A DNA stretch of 64,000 nt. It comes from Methylophaga sp. (GTDB lineage: Bacteria; Pseudomonadota; Gammaproteobacteria; Nitrosococcales; Methylophagaceae). This document shows positions 52,401-61,033 of this stretch, piece by piece. The notes under the pieces were generated by a model that saw nothing but the letters and a program-made list of their open reading frames with translations, did not search any database and had not been told where the DNA came from. Position numbers and translations under genes: made by a program. The first letter of the stretch is position 1, and every line of letters starts with the position of its first letter. Location of the stretch: assembly GCA_002733505.1 (NCBI GenBank), contig NVVW01000013.1:1-64000 (forward strand), written 5' to 3'.

Positions 52401-52413
52401 ACCTGAAGGTCAC

Positions 52414-55400
52414 ATGGAAAAGTATATTGACTTAAAAAGATGCTTTATTGATTATGGCTCTTCTTCTGATCCTGAAGCCGCAGCCCAACAAAGTTATATA
52501 GATCTTGCTTTTGGTCATGACACAAACCTATATTGGGATAAACTTCTAGAATCAAGATACATCGTTGTTCTTGGTGAGGCTGGAAGCGGTAAAAGCTGGG
52601 AATTTAATGCGCAGGCAGAACTATTAAAATCCAATGGGGAATTTGCATTCTCCCTGCGTCTTGAAAATCTGGTTGATGGAGATTTATCTCATGCACTTGA
52701 TGCATGTGATGAAGATTCTTACCAAAAGTGGCATCAATCAGAAAAGCCCGTTACCTTCTTCCTTGATTCTGTAGATGAGGCTAAGTTAAAAAACCATAAT
52801 GCTCTAAATAATGCCTTAAACAATTTTGTAAAAGGTATTGGGCAACATTCAATTTATCGTGTAAATATTGTAATCAGCAGCCGTATAAGTGAATGGCGAA
52901 ATAGCACTGATAGCGCTGAAGTAAGGCGTCGATTTAATATTCCTAACGATAACAAAGACGCTAACTTAACGCTAAAAACTGTACTCTTAGCTCCTCTCAA
53001 TGAAACACAGCTACGCCAATTAGCTGATGCTAAAGGTATCCTCAATAGTAATGATTTTATTACTGCGGTCACTCATCAATCGGCATTACAATTTGCAAGC
53101 CGACCTCTTGATGCTGAATTATTAATCCAATACTGGCAAGACAATCATCGTGTCGGCAATCGCCAAGAATTGCTTGAGCACAGCATTCCGCAAAAACTAA
53201 CCGAGCGAGAAGAGCGACAGTCTCATGCGCTATTATCCCTTAGTAAAGCACGAGCAGGTGCTGAAACTATAGCGGCTGCCGCAATTTTGTGTAAGAAATT
53301 TAATATTTTAGTCCCTGATACTGATATTAACAATGAATCTGAATCTCTAAACATTAAGGTTCTATTGCCTGATTGGTCTGCACAAGAACAGAACGCATTA
53401 CTTAATCTACCCATTTTTGATGGTGCTACATACGGGCATATTCGTTTTCATCATCGAACAACAACCGAATATCTTTGTGCATGTTGGTTGCAACAGCGCA
53501 TGCATGACCAACTCCCCTATCCCGATCTTGAAGATATATTATTTATGCAGGTTCATGACAAATGGATAGTACGCCCTGCTCTACTTGCGGTATCCACTTG
53601 GATTGCCACATTAGGTGAAAACCCATGGAATAAACGTGTTAGAACATTTTTGCTTGAAAATAACCCTGAAAGTTTTCTTCAATTTGGAGAACCTCGTAAT
53701 TTAATCACAGATGATTTAAAACGATTACTGCATTCGCTTATTGCAAAATATGAAGGACGACAAGATGTAGGGTTAGCTACAGAAAACTACCAATTACTAG
53801 CATTGGCACAACCGGTGCTTGCAAATGAATTAGCTATCAGCATCCAAGACAAATCTATTTCTGATGATATAAGAATTGAAATGATTCAGGCTATAAGAGA
53901 CGGGGGCGTCACCCAATGTAACGATGCTTTGCTCAATATAATGGACTCTGACAATTCAGCATATATTCAACATTATGCAACTAAAACCTTATCAGAATTG
54001 GCAACCACAGCACAACTTGAGAAACTTCATTCCATTGCACAACAGAAACAACAATTACCCTCAATGCTATGCGCTTATCTCTGTGAAGCCTTATATCCCA
54101 AAATTATAAACCCAGAACAATTTCTATCACTAATAGAAAAAATATCGCCTAATGAAGATAGGTCAACCATTGATATACCGTATTACCTTGAACAGTTATT
54201 TAAGAATAATGATATCCCTAGCTCTCACTATAAAAAACTTCTCAGCGGTATTATTCGTTTAGGTAAAAAAGCACCTCACCTCAAGCGAGGTAGCCAACCA
54301 TCCAATATCTCAATAGAGTTTGCATGGTTAACGGAAACGTTATTACACGTTTTAAATAAGATTTTAGCGCAAGACACTGTTGACGACAAACTGTGGCCCC
54401 AAATAAGCAATTCGCTTATCTTTATTGACGATAGCAATCGAGTTCACCCATCTCACAACATAGAAAAAGAAATATCGCTGCTCAATCAACTTTTAGTACA
54501 TCATCCCGCCATTCGTCAATATTATGCTTGGGCAATTATCAAGTTAAAACATCCTAATAGCACCCAAGTATATATCGGTAATATTTTTGGGTGGAATAAT
54601 ATGATTAAAGCGGATAAGTCAGATCTTGAATGGCTACTCAATAACATTGAAAACCCAGTGTCAGATATTCAACAAGAACAAGCTCTGAAGCTTGCAGTTG
54701 GATTACATCGCTATGTAATATTACCCAAGAATACTAAAAACCATTTATGTAAAGCAGTATCGGGCAATAAAAAATTGATCCGTATATTAAATCAACAATT
54801 ACCTAACCGCATTGTATCTACTTATCGCCAAATTAAATCCAAAATTTCAGACGAGTATTTTTGGAACTCAAAAAAACGATTCATTAAACAAAAGGTTTCC
54901 AAGACTTATCATTATATTTCAGAAAGGATATGGCTGCATCGTCATATTAAAGGCATCCGAGAAGGCAAACATCTTCATACCTTAGACTACTTTACTCATC
55001 GTAGTACCTCACAAGATGATCCGATATCCGAATCATATAACTGGAAAAACCTTGTTGATCCTTATGGTGATAGGATTGCATCAGCCGTGCGAGATGGTTG
55101 GATTAAATCTTGGCGAAACTATGAACCGTCATTAAATGAGAATACACAAGGTACAGTAGTTGGTCTTGCTGGGATTCGTACAGAATTAACTCAAAACCCA
55201 CAGTTACTCAACAATATCAGCGATGCAGATGCTGAGTTAATGATGCGTTACGCTATTCATTCAATGAACAGCTATCCTGATTGGCTATCAAGTTTAGCTG
55301 AAATAAGACCAACAGCAATACAAAACATCATCCATCAATGTATTGATAATGAATGGAGACACCCTGCAAGCGACTCACAATATTACGGCACGATCACTCG

Positions 55401-56643
55401 TTTACAATATATACCACCAATCATTCAAGATTTAGCTATTAATAAACTCCAAACCAAATTGCAAGATTCAGAACCAGAGCATCCACAGCTATTATTTACG
55501 GTATTAAAAATACTGTTACAAAATGCTACGAGTGATAAAGTATTGTTAGCCACTATTGCGATCGATAAGCTAAATGCGCTATCTTCTAATGATTCAAGTT
55601 ATCTCAACTGGTTGGTTGTTTTACTTCAAATTAACGGCATGCCAGCTATACATATTCTCGATCAAGAGTTAGAGAAACCTGAAGTGGATGCTAATAAACT
55701 AATGCTGAATTTAGCTGGTCACATCGACTCTCGGCACGGCTCACTAGGACTCATCGGTGTGAACCCAGCATATAAATCAGCTCAATGTTTACGTATTTTA
55801 ATACCCTTGGTCTATCGATATATCAAACTAGCAGAAGATATCACTCGCCGTGGTACTTATAGAGCAAATGATCGAGACGCCGCTCAATCATTTAGAAATG
55901 AACTGCTCCCTTGGCTGGCAAATAGGGATGAAAGTAACGTATATCAGTTACTAAGCGAATTGTTACCTCAACCAGAATTAAAAAGGGAGCAAGACTTTAT
56001 CCTTCGCCTTATGGATAAGCGAGCAGAGCGAGATGCAGATCTTAGAACATGGTTGCCAAAACAAGTATATGAATTTGAAAAAGAACATGAATCTCAACCA
56101 CGATCCAATCATGATCTTTTTAGGTTAGTTTGCCGACGATTACTGAGTATCAAAGATCATGTCGAGCGAGATGATTACAGCCCACGTGATACTTTTAATC
56201 TAAAATCACTAGAACCTAAATTAAGAAAGTGGCTTGCTAACCAACTAAAATCTCGTGCCAACGGAAAATATACTGAAGTACAAGAAGTTGAAGTTGATCT
56301 CGATAAGAAACCAGATATTAGATTAGTTGCGCCAAATATACACCCTGTTTCTATAGAAATAAAATGGGCTGACAACTGGACAATTAAAGAGCTTGAAACA
56401 GCTTTAGAGACACAGTTAGTTGGTCAATATTTACGCACGCCTGATTCAAATTATGGAATACTCCTGCTTGGCTATAGAGGAAAAAAGAAGGTGTGGGTTC
56501 ATGGAAAAACCAAGGCAAGACTTAATCTTCAAAAGCTAGTGATCCACCTACAGACTTTAGCGGATAATATTAAACAACAAAATGATAATGTGTATGGATT
56601 AGAGGTAATTAGTTTTGATTTTACCGATCCATCGCATCAATAA
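52414..56643 (+). CDS. STAND/NACHT-like NTPase with C-terminal PD-(D/E)xK nuclease-like domain
   Basis: A 1409-residue protein. Near the N terminus is a P-loop NTPase: Walker A GEAGSGKS (54-61), Walker B VTFFLDSVDEA (113-123) and a sensor-like NIVISSRISEWR. A helical linker with FHHRTTTEYLCACWL follows, as in STAND ATPases, then about 900 residues of helical repeats. Residues 1287-1345 carry a restriction-endonuclease-like core: KKPDIRL (D1301), IEIKWA (E1315, K1317) and TQLVGQYL. NTPase-sensor-nuclease proteins such as Avs and bNACHT sense phage proteins and then cut DNA; here the nuclease is C-terminal. It starts 13 bases after aroE and ends overlapping a toxin-antitoxin pair by 23 bases tail to tail. 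The antiphage role is inferred. Confidence 0.75.
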   Translation: MEKYIDLKRCFIDYGSSSDPEAAAQQSYIDLAFGHDTNLYWDKLLESRYIVVLGEAGSGKSWEFNAQAELLKSNGEFAFSLRLENLVDGDLSHALDACDEDSYQKWHQSEKPVTFFLDSVDEAKLKNHNALNNALNNFVKGIGQHSIYRVNIVISSRISEWRNSTDSAEVRRRFNIPNDNKDANLTLKTVLLAPLNETQLRQLADAKGILNSNDFITAVTHQSALQFASRPLDAELLIQYWQDNHRVGNRQELLEHSIPQKLTEREERQSHALLSLSKARAGAETIAAAAILCKKFNILVPDTDINNESESLNIKVLLPDWSAQEQNALLNLPIFDGATYGHIRFHHRTTTEYLCACWLQQRMHDQLPYPDLEDILFMQVHDKWIVRPALLAVSTWIATLGENPWNKRVRTFLLENNPESFLQFGEPRNLITDDLKRLLHSLIAKYEGRQDVGLATENYQLLALAQPVLANELAISIQDKSISDDIRIEMIQAIRDGGVTQCNDALLNIMDSDNSAYIQHYATKTLSELATTAQLEKLHSIAQQKQQLPSMLCAYLCEALYPKIINPEQFLSLIEKISPNEDRSTIDIPYYLEQLFKNNDIPSSHYKKLLSGIIRLGKKAPHLKRGSQPSNISIEFAWLTETLLHVLNKILAQDTVDDKLWPQISNSLIFIDDSNRVHPSHNIEKEISLLNQLLVHHPAIRQYYAWAIIKLKHPNSTQVYIGNIFGWNNMIKADKSDLEWLLNNIENPVSDIQQEQALKLAVGLHRYVILPKNTKNHLCKAVSGNKKLIRILNQQLPNRIVSTYRQIKSKISDEYFWNSKKRFIKQKVSKTYHYISERIWLHRHIKGIREGKHLHTLDYFTHRSTSQDDPISESYNWKNLVDPYGDRIASAVRDGWIKSWRNYEPSLNENTQGTVVGLAGIRTELTQNPQLLNNISDADAELMMRYAIHSMNSYPDWLSSLAEIRPTAIQNIIHQCIDNEWRHPASDSQYYGTITRLQYIPPIIQDLAINKLQTKLQDSEPEHPQLLFTVLKILLQNATSDKVLLATIAIDKLNALSSNDSSYLNWLVVLLQINGMPAIHILDQELEKPEVDANKLMLNLAGHIDSRHGSLGLIGVNPAYKSAQCLRILIPLVYRYIKLAEDITRRGTYRANDRDAAQSFRNELLPWLANRDESNVYQLLSELLPQPELKREQDFILRLMDKRAERDADLRTWLPKQVYEFEKEHESQPRSNHDLFRLVCRRLLSIKDHVERDDYSPRDTFNLKSLEPKLRKWLANQLKSRANGKYTEVQEVEVDLDKKPDIRLVAPNIHPVSIEIKWADNWTIKELETALETQLVGQYLRTPDSNYGILLLGYRGKKKVWVHGKTKARLNLQKLVIHLQTLADNIKQQNDNVYGLEVISFDFTDPSHQ

Positions 56644-56908
56644 TTGCATCAGGATTATGTTCCACCACTTTTAATAACACACGTGCAGGCCCGCGAGGCA
56701 CGCGCAGTCCCTGTTCCCAATGGCGTAACGTTCCTACCGATATACCAAAGGTAGCGCAGAATGTTTGCTGACTCATACCTGTTTTTTCTCTAATCGCCTT
56801 TACGTTGACCGTCTCAGGTCTGTGCAGTGCAACAGTTTTTGTATTGCCTTTAGCGTGATCTATCGCATCCGATAGCCCTGCTGATATTTCAGTGAATGCT
56901 TTGTTCAT
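56621..56908 (-). CDS. XRE-family antitoxin (HigA/NadS-like)
   Basis: A 95-residue antitoxin with a C-terminal helix-turn-helix: VNVKAIREKTGMSQQTFCAT, FGISVGTLRHWEQGLRVPRG, ending LKVVEHNPDAIIDAM. This is the pattern of antitoxins paired with RelE-like toxins encoded upstream. I start at MNKAFTEISAG (56908), overlapping the toxin by 20 bases. The 3' end overlaps the convergent NTPase gene by 23 bases. Confidence 0.85.
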   Translation of the reverse strand: MNKAFTEISAGLSDAIDHAKGNTKTVALHRPETVNVKAIREKTGMSQQTFCATFGISVGTLRHWEQGLRVPRGPARVLLKVVEHNPDAIIDAMDR

Positions 56909-57242
56909 TGCTCTTTCTCCAGTAATCAACCAATTCATCAACTAACTTGGCCAATAGTTTCTTTTCTTCAGCAGAGATATTGGCCTTCTCATTTTTACCA
57001 AACACGGCTAGCAGGTATAGTGGCATCATATTGCTATGGTGATAATAAATCACTCTGACACCACCGCTTTTACCCTTTCCCGATCTTGCCCACCTAAGTT
57101 TTCTAATGCCACCCGAACCCTGTATAAGATCACCTGCGCTGGGGTGTTCAGATAAATAAGAAATCAACTCTTCTTTTTCTTCCAATGTCAGTAGTTTTGT
57201 CACTTTCTTTTGGAAAGGTTTGGTTTCAGCAATGGTAATCAT
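56889..57242 (-). CDS. RelE/HigB-type toxin
   Basis: A 117-residue RelE-superfamily toxin: TKPFQKKVTKLLTLEEKEEL, LIQGSGGIRKLRWARSGKGK followed by SGGVRVIYYHHS and LLAVFGKNEKANISAEEKKL. It is the larger HigB2/NadT-like form. The gene comes first in the operon. The predicted transcription start falls at the ATG itself, so the message is probably leaderless. Confidence 0.85.
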   Translation of the reverse strand: MITIAETKPFQKKVTKLLTLEEKEELISYLSEHPSAGDLIQGSGGIRKLRWARSGKGKSGGVRVIYYHHSNMMPLYLLAVFGKNEKANISAEEKKLLAKLVDELVDYWRKSNEQSIH

Positions 57243-57248
57243 ATAGCC

Positions 57249-57277
57249 TTATAATATACTCCAATGGAGTATTGATC
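57249..57277 (-). promoter_or_regulatory. Promoter and operator of the second RelE/HigA pair
   Basis: TTGATC (57277-57272) and TATTAT (57254-57249) are 17 bases apart on the minus strand, and a perfect palindrome ATACTCCAATGGAGTAT (57254-57270) fills the spacer. Seven bases after the -10 lies the ATG of the toxin. Confidence 0.7.
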
Positions 57278-57378
57278 AAAGTAAATTTATGATTCAACCT
57301 AGAAATTGAATTTTATCGTATTGATACTAAGTTATACTTTGTTTTATCTAAGCTAAAATAAACTGTTCTAACCTATCT

Positions 57379-57600
57379 ATGAATACCTTTGCAAAAATAT
57401 ACCAATGCTCATTAGAACGAAAAGGCGATGAAGAACAACTCTATACCCTGTTGCCAGCAGGTCTTAAAACAGCAGCTGAGTTATCTGCCATTCCTGATAA
57501 TTATTATTTGGCAGAGATGATGAGACCGACATTCAAAGCAGGGGTTATTAATGGGCTGGCTTTGAGGCAGCGATTTGGGATGTCTGAATTATGGGATTAG
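57379..57600 (+). pseudogene. Broken Tag-like glycosylase copy
   Basis: The first 52 residues (MNTFAKIYQCSLERKGDEEQ, LKTAAELSAIPDNYYLAEMM) match the intact glycosylase at 59402-60073. After FKAG a deletion and frameshift follow; in another frame the sequence continues WAGFEAAIWDV and stops at 57587. It lacks the whole catalytic domain. Confidence 0.75.
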
Positions 57601-58259
57601 ATGCTGTTGCACTTGTAATTGTGATTGAAGATGAATTCCAAATTGCAATATCGGATGAGGAAGCCTTTAAATGTGAAACACCTAATTTACTCACTGATTT
57701 AGTCTATTCCAAACTTAGAAAATCTGAATCGGATGTGTGCCCTTCTATGCATGGGTTTTATATTGTGAGAAAAGTATTAAGAGAACAATTAAATCTTCCC
57801 AGAGAAAAAATAAAACCAGAAACTAAACTGACCGATCTTATCGATAAAAAAGACCGCGCACTACATTGGAATAGATTATTATCAACAATATCAAACGGTG
57901 AAACTATTCATGCTCCACTTCAAAAACCCCGTTGGATAACAATAGCTATACTCACTTCAAGTGTAATAGTCTTCATGATATTTTTATCTATAACAGAAAG
58001 CCTCATTTTCTCTTTTTTTGCTGCATTTTTTAATTCTATGATCCTTAATCCTGCCACATTGTGGTTCAAAACTGAATTTCCCAAAAACTTTCAGACCGTT
58101 AAAGATTTAATTGGTATTGCCGGCACACTCGACACTAAGGTATGGCAACGAGAACAAGTATACAATCGAGTAAAGATGCTTGTAATTGAACAGTTAGGCG
58201 TTAAGGATGAAAATATACTGCCTAATTCTCATTTCATCAGGGATCTTGGAATGAGCTGA
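57591..58259 (+). CDS. Acyl-carrier-like protein with two membrane segments
   Basis: A 222-residue protein. The N terminus MGLDAVALVIVIEDEFQIAI and SDEEAFKCETPNLLTDLV resembles the second half of acyl carrier proteins, but the serine that takes phosphopantetheine (GLDS) is Ala here. Two hydrophobic segments (about residues 116-136 and 138-158) follow. The last 35 residues (VKMLVIEQLGVKDENILPNS, HFIRDLGMS) look like the first half of another carrier domain cut off at the serine position. It may therefore be truncated at the 3' end. The function is unknown. It is convergent with the GHKL gene. Confidence 0.5.
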   Translation: MGLDAVALVIVIEDEFQIAISDEEAFKCETPNLLTDLVYSKLRKSESDVCPSMHGFYIVRKVLREQLNLPREKIKPETKLTDLIDKKDRALHWNRLLSTISNGETIHAPLQKPRWITIAILTSSVIVFMIFLSITESLIFSFFAAFFNSMILNPATLWFKTEFPKNFQTVKDLIGIAGTLDTKVWQREQVYNRVKMLVIEQLGVKDENILPNSHFIRDLGMS

Positions 58260-58284
58260 TCTCCATAAGAAAGGCTGGCTCTGA

Positions 58285-59319
58285 TTAAGCATTAAGTGCT
58301 CGTTTAACCATTTTTTGCACATTTTCAACCATCTTTTTAGGGATAAGCGTAATATTTGGGTTTTTATTTGCATAAACCCTAAAGATCTCATCTGCAAATG
58401 CTTGCCCTACACCTTCGACACCTTCAAAATCAAAAATGACATGTTCAAATTTATCAATTCTAGTCAATAACCGTTTTGCCTGCGATCTTGAGACAAGCTT
58501 TTCATTGCCATATTGAGCTAATTTTACTGGAATAATAGTTTTATTAAATTGAAAGTCTTCTGGTCCTGCCGTAAAACCATCAAATACACTTTGTAGCTTT
58601 CTTTTTGAATTTCTTCGTAATAACATTTGAACCTGCGTGCCTAGTTCTCCGAAATTATCATCGACTTCCTCGAGAAAATCATATTCTTCATTATCATCAT
58701 GAGCAAAATGTAAGCCTTTGGATAAAATAGCAAATTTATCAAACGATCTTGATGTAAAAAATATTCCTTCCCCGGTGTGATTCTCTGGATCTGTTGTTAA
58801 TTTTCCTTTACTCAGTTCAAACAAAGCTTGATTTTCATCTTCCAAATTACAAAGACGCTTTATTCGCCTAAAAATCCCCTCCCCATCATCAGCTATAGCA
58901 ATAAGTATATTTTCTTCATCCCTTCTTAAACCGATATGGACCCCTTCACTTTCAGAATGATCTATTGCGTTATTTAGCATTTCCGTGAATCCATAATGAC
59001 AAATTTCGACAATGTTATCTGGTTCACCGTCTAACAGATAGGCAAAATGATCTCTCCAAATAATATCTTCAGCAAAACCTTCCGTTATCTCAAACGAGAT
59101 AATATGCTCCCTAATATCACCTAAAAAGTATTGTTTTCCTTTACGCTGTCCTGTTGAAACAAGACGCTTCTCATTTTCAAGATACTTGATATGCCTATAA
59201 ACAGCTTGAGGAGTGATATTAAAAATGGACGATATATGTTTAACTATATCTTTGGGATGAAAACGTAAATTTTTCAGGATTTGGCTACGAATTCTTATCC
59301 CTTTCTGCTTATTATCCAT
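58285..59319 (-). CDS. Winged-helix, GHKL ATPase and STAS-like (DUF4325) protein
   Basis: A 344-residue protein in three parts. Residues 1-70 form a winged helix (IFNITPQAVYRHIKYLENEK). Residues 85-250 are a GHKL ATPase with the N-box FTEMLNNAIDHSES and G1 box IAIADDGEGI, then HTGEGIFF. The last 70 residues (SQAKRLLTRIDKFEHVIFDF, then EGVGQAFADEIFRVYANKNP) match DUF4325, a STAS-like domain. This looks like a fused anti-sigma/anti-anti-sigma-type switch attached to a DNA-binding domain. I start at MDNKQKGIRIRSQIL (59319). Partners are not evident; it lies among accessory genes. Confidence 0.8.
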   Translation of the reverse strand: MDNKQKGIRIRSQILKNLRFHPKDIVKHISSIFNITPQAVYRHIKYLENEKRLVSTGQRKGKQYFLGDIREHIISFEITEGFAEDIIWRDHFAYLLDGEPDNIVEICHYGFTEMLNNAIDHSESEGVHIGLRRDEENILIAIADDGEGIFRRIKRLCNLEDENQALFELSKGKLTTDPENHTGEGIFFTSRSFDKFAILSKGLHFAHDDNEEYDFLEEVDDNFGELGTQVQMLLRRNSKRKLQSVFDGFTAGPEDFQFNKTIIPVKLAQYGNEKLVSRSQAKRLLTRIDKFEHVIFDFEGVEGVGQAFADEIFRVYANKNPNITLIPKKMVENVQKMVKRALNA

Positions 59320-59401
59320 GCTCGTCCTTTCAATAAATATTTTTATGAAAGGATAGATTACATTTAAACAAAGTATAAGGCAATATTCAGTTCCTATCAC
59401 T

Positions 59402-60073
59402 ATGCAAAAATTCTCAGAAATATACCAACGCGCATTAAAACGAAAAGGTGGTAAAGAAGCACTTTCTGAACTGTTACCTTCCAGTATAAAAACAGCCGCT
59501 GAATTATCAGCAATACCTGATGATCGATATTTAGCTGAAATGACTAGAGCAATATTTAAAGCGGGGTTTGTTTGGAAAATAATCGATCATAAATGGGCGG
59601 GCTTTGAAGAAGCATTTTGGCACTTTAATATCGCTCGATGCAATATGATTAGTCCAGAAAATCTGGAATCGCTGTATCAAGACACCCGTATTATCAGAAA
59701 TGGGATGAAGATTGATACTGTGCAACGTAATGCCGTAATGATTATTGAACTATCTGAGCAATATGGCTCGTTCGCTAAGATGATTGCCGAATGGCCTGAT
59801 GATGATTTTATTGGATTATTAGGGTTGTTACATAAAAACGGCTCAAGATTGGGTAAACTTACCAGTCAGTATTTTCTACGTTTTATCGGTAAAGATGGTT
59901 TTGTATTGGCAAGGGACGGCGTTGCTGCGATGATTCGTGCAGATGTTATTACTACTCATTCCACCAGTAAACGTGATTTAAAACTAGTGCAACAAGCCTA
60001 TAACTTTTGGCGAGATGAATCTGGTCTTGGTAATGCTCAAATTAGTCGTATTTTGTCTTTATCAATTGGTTGA
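59402..60073 (+). CDS. DNA-3-methyladenine glycosylase I-like protein
   Basis: A 223-residue protein like the COG2818 (Tag) helix-hairpin-helix glycosylase family: LAEMTRAIFKAGFVWKIIDH, KWAGFEEAFWHFNIARCN, then SQYFLRFIGKDGFVLARDGV. It would excise alkylated bases in repair. It is divergent from the GHKL gene. A broken paralogue lies at 57379. I am fairly sure of the family but not of substrate, as it lacks the classic Tag zinc-binding ends. Confidence 0.7.
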   Translation: MQKFSEIYQRALKRKGGKEALSELLPSSIKTAAELSAIPDDRYLAEMTRAIFKAGFVWKIIDHKWAGFEEAFWHFNIARCNMISPENLESLYQDTRIIRNGMKIDTVQRNAVMIIELSEQYGSFAKMIAEWPDDDFIGLLGLLHKNGSRLGKLTSQYFLRFIGKDGFVLARDGVAAMIRADVITTHSTSKRDLKLVQQAYNFWRDESGLGNAQISRILSLSIG

Positions 60074-60324
60074 ACAAACTTCGTCACTCCCGCATGTGGT
60101 TAGCAGGAGTCTATGTTAAATGATAGATTCCCGATAAAAGAACTCGATAATGACCAATACAAGTAAATTGCTTGCGAGAAATATTACATTAAGGCAACAT
60201 GATTACTTTTAAACAAAAGCCCGTTATTCTTAGTGTATGAACTACCTATTTTTGACGCCTTATCTTCCATTGACCTTATTGCCTTGGCTGTTAATGTATT
60301 GCTATTCATCTTCACTCGAAAAAT

Positions 60325-60771
60325 TATGATCTGCTTGCTGTCACCATCGAAACCACACTTACCCAAACACGCTTTCGTGATCTTCGCTCACGCCATATTA
60401 TTGTGCTACCCAATGCAAAAGTGCGAAATACTAAAATTAAGGTATTAAGCAAAAGCTCAGCCTCGGGTTTAATGCGTTATACCGACTTTAAAATAGGCTA
60501 CGGCCTGCCGCCTGAACGTATTGATACCTTTCTCACCGAAGTCTGGCAACAAGCCTGTGAAAATGAAAAATCGCTTAATGCTGAAAAACAAGCCAAAATA
60601 ACGGTGATTAAAAATGGTGATCACGCGGTGGTCTGGCGGCTGGCTTATTGGGTTAAAAATGTTTACAGCATGTTCGATGCCGAATTTGCTATTAATCGTG
60701 CCGCTTATGCGCATGCTCAGCAGCAAGATGTTGCACTTAATACACCTCTAACTCATGAAGTTGTCTCATAG
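60325..60771 (+). pseudogene. Mechanosensitive channel (MscS family) remnant
   Basis: About 148 codons of the cytoplasmic part of an MscS-like channel: YDLLAVTIETTLTQTRFRDL, RHIIVLPNAKVRNTKI, SASGLMRYTDFKIGYGLPPE. Sequence before 60325 is not in the same frame and no membrane-pore helix precedes it, so the N-terminal half is lost. An internal ATG at 60430 or a CTG/TTG near 60403 might still give a short product. Confidence 0.6.
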
Positions 60772-60867
60772 TGACTGTAATTGCTAGCTTTTTCAGCCTT
60801 GAATTGCATTCTGCTGAAATCTAATCTAGTAAAAGCACTAAAAAACATCTAAGATCGGTTATTCAAT

Positions 60868-60983
60868 GGTGGCCTGCACTGGTCTCCTCGCGACGATATG
60901 TTGGTCAGCCCGTCAGATCCGGAAGGAAGCAGCGGAGCCTTCGGACTCGTGCGCCGAGATTGGGCTAGTGTGGGGCATCACCC
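60868..60983 (+). ncRNA. ffs: Signal recognition particle RNA (4.5S)
   Basis: The conserved SRP hairpin core GATCCGGAAGGAAGCAGC (GGAA tetraloop) is at about 60930. The flanks GGTGGCCTGCACTGG and AGTGTGGGGCATCACC can pair along the long helix. The RNA binds Ffh for cotranslational targeting of membrane proteins. It lies just upstream of dnaX, a common arrangement in this class. The ends are set by pairing and are accurate to a few bases. Confidence 0.92.
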
Positions 60984-61033
60984 AATTATTCCAAGGCAAC
61001 GACCATAGTTTCCTTAAATAAACGAGCTATCGC

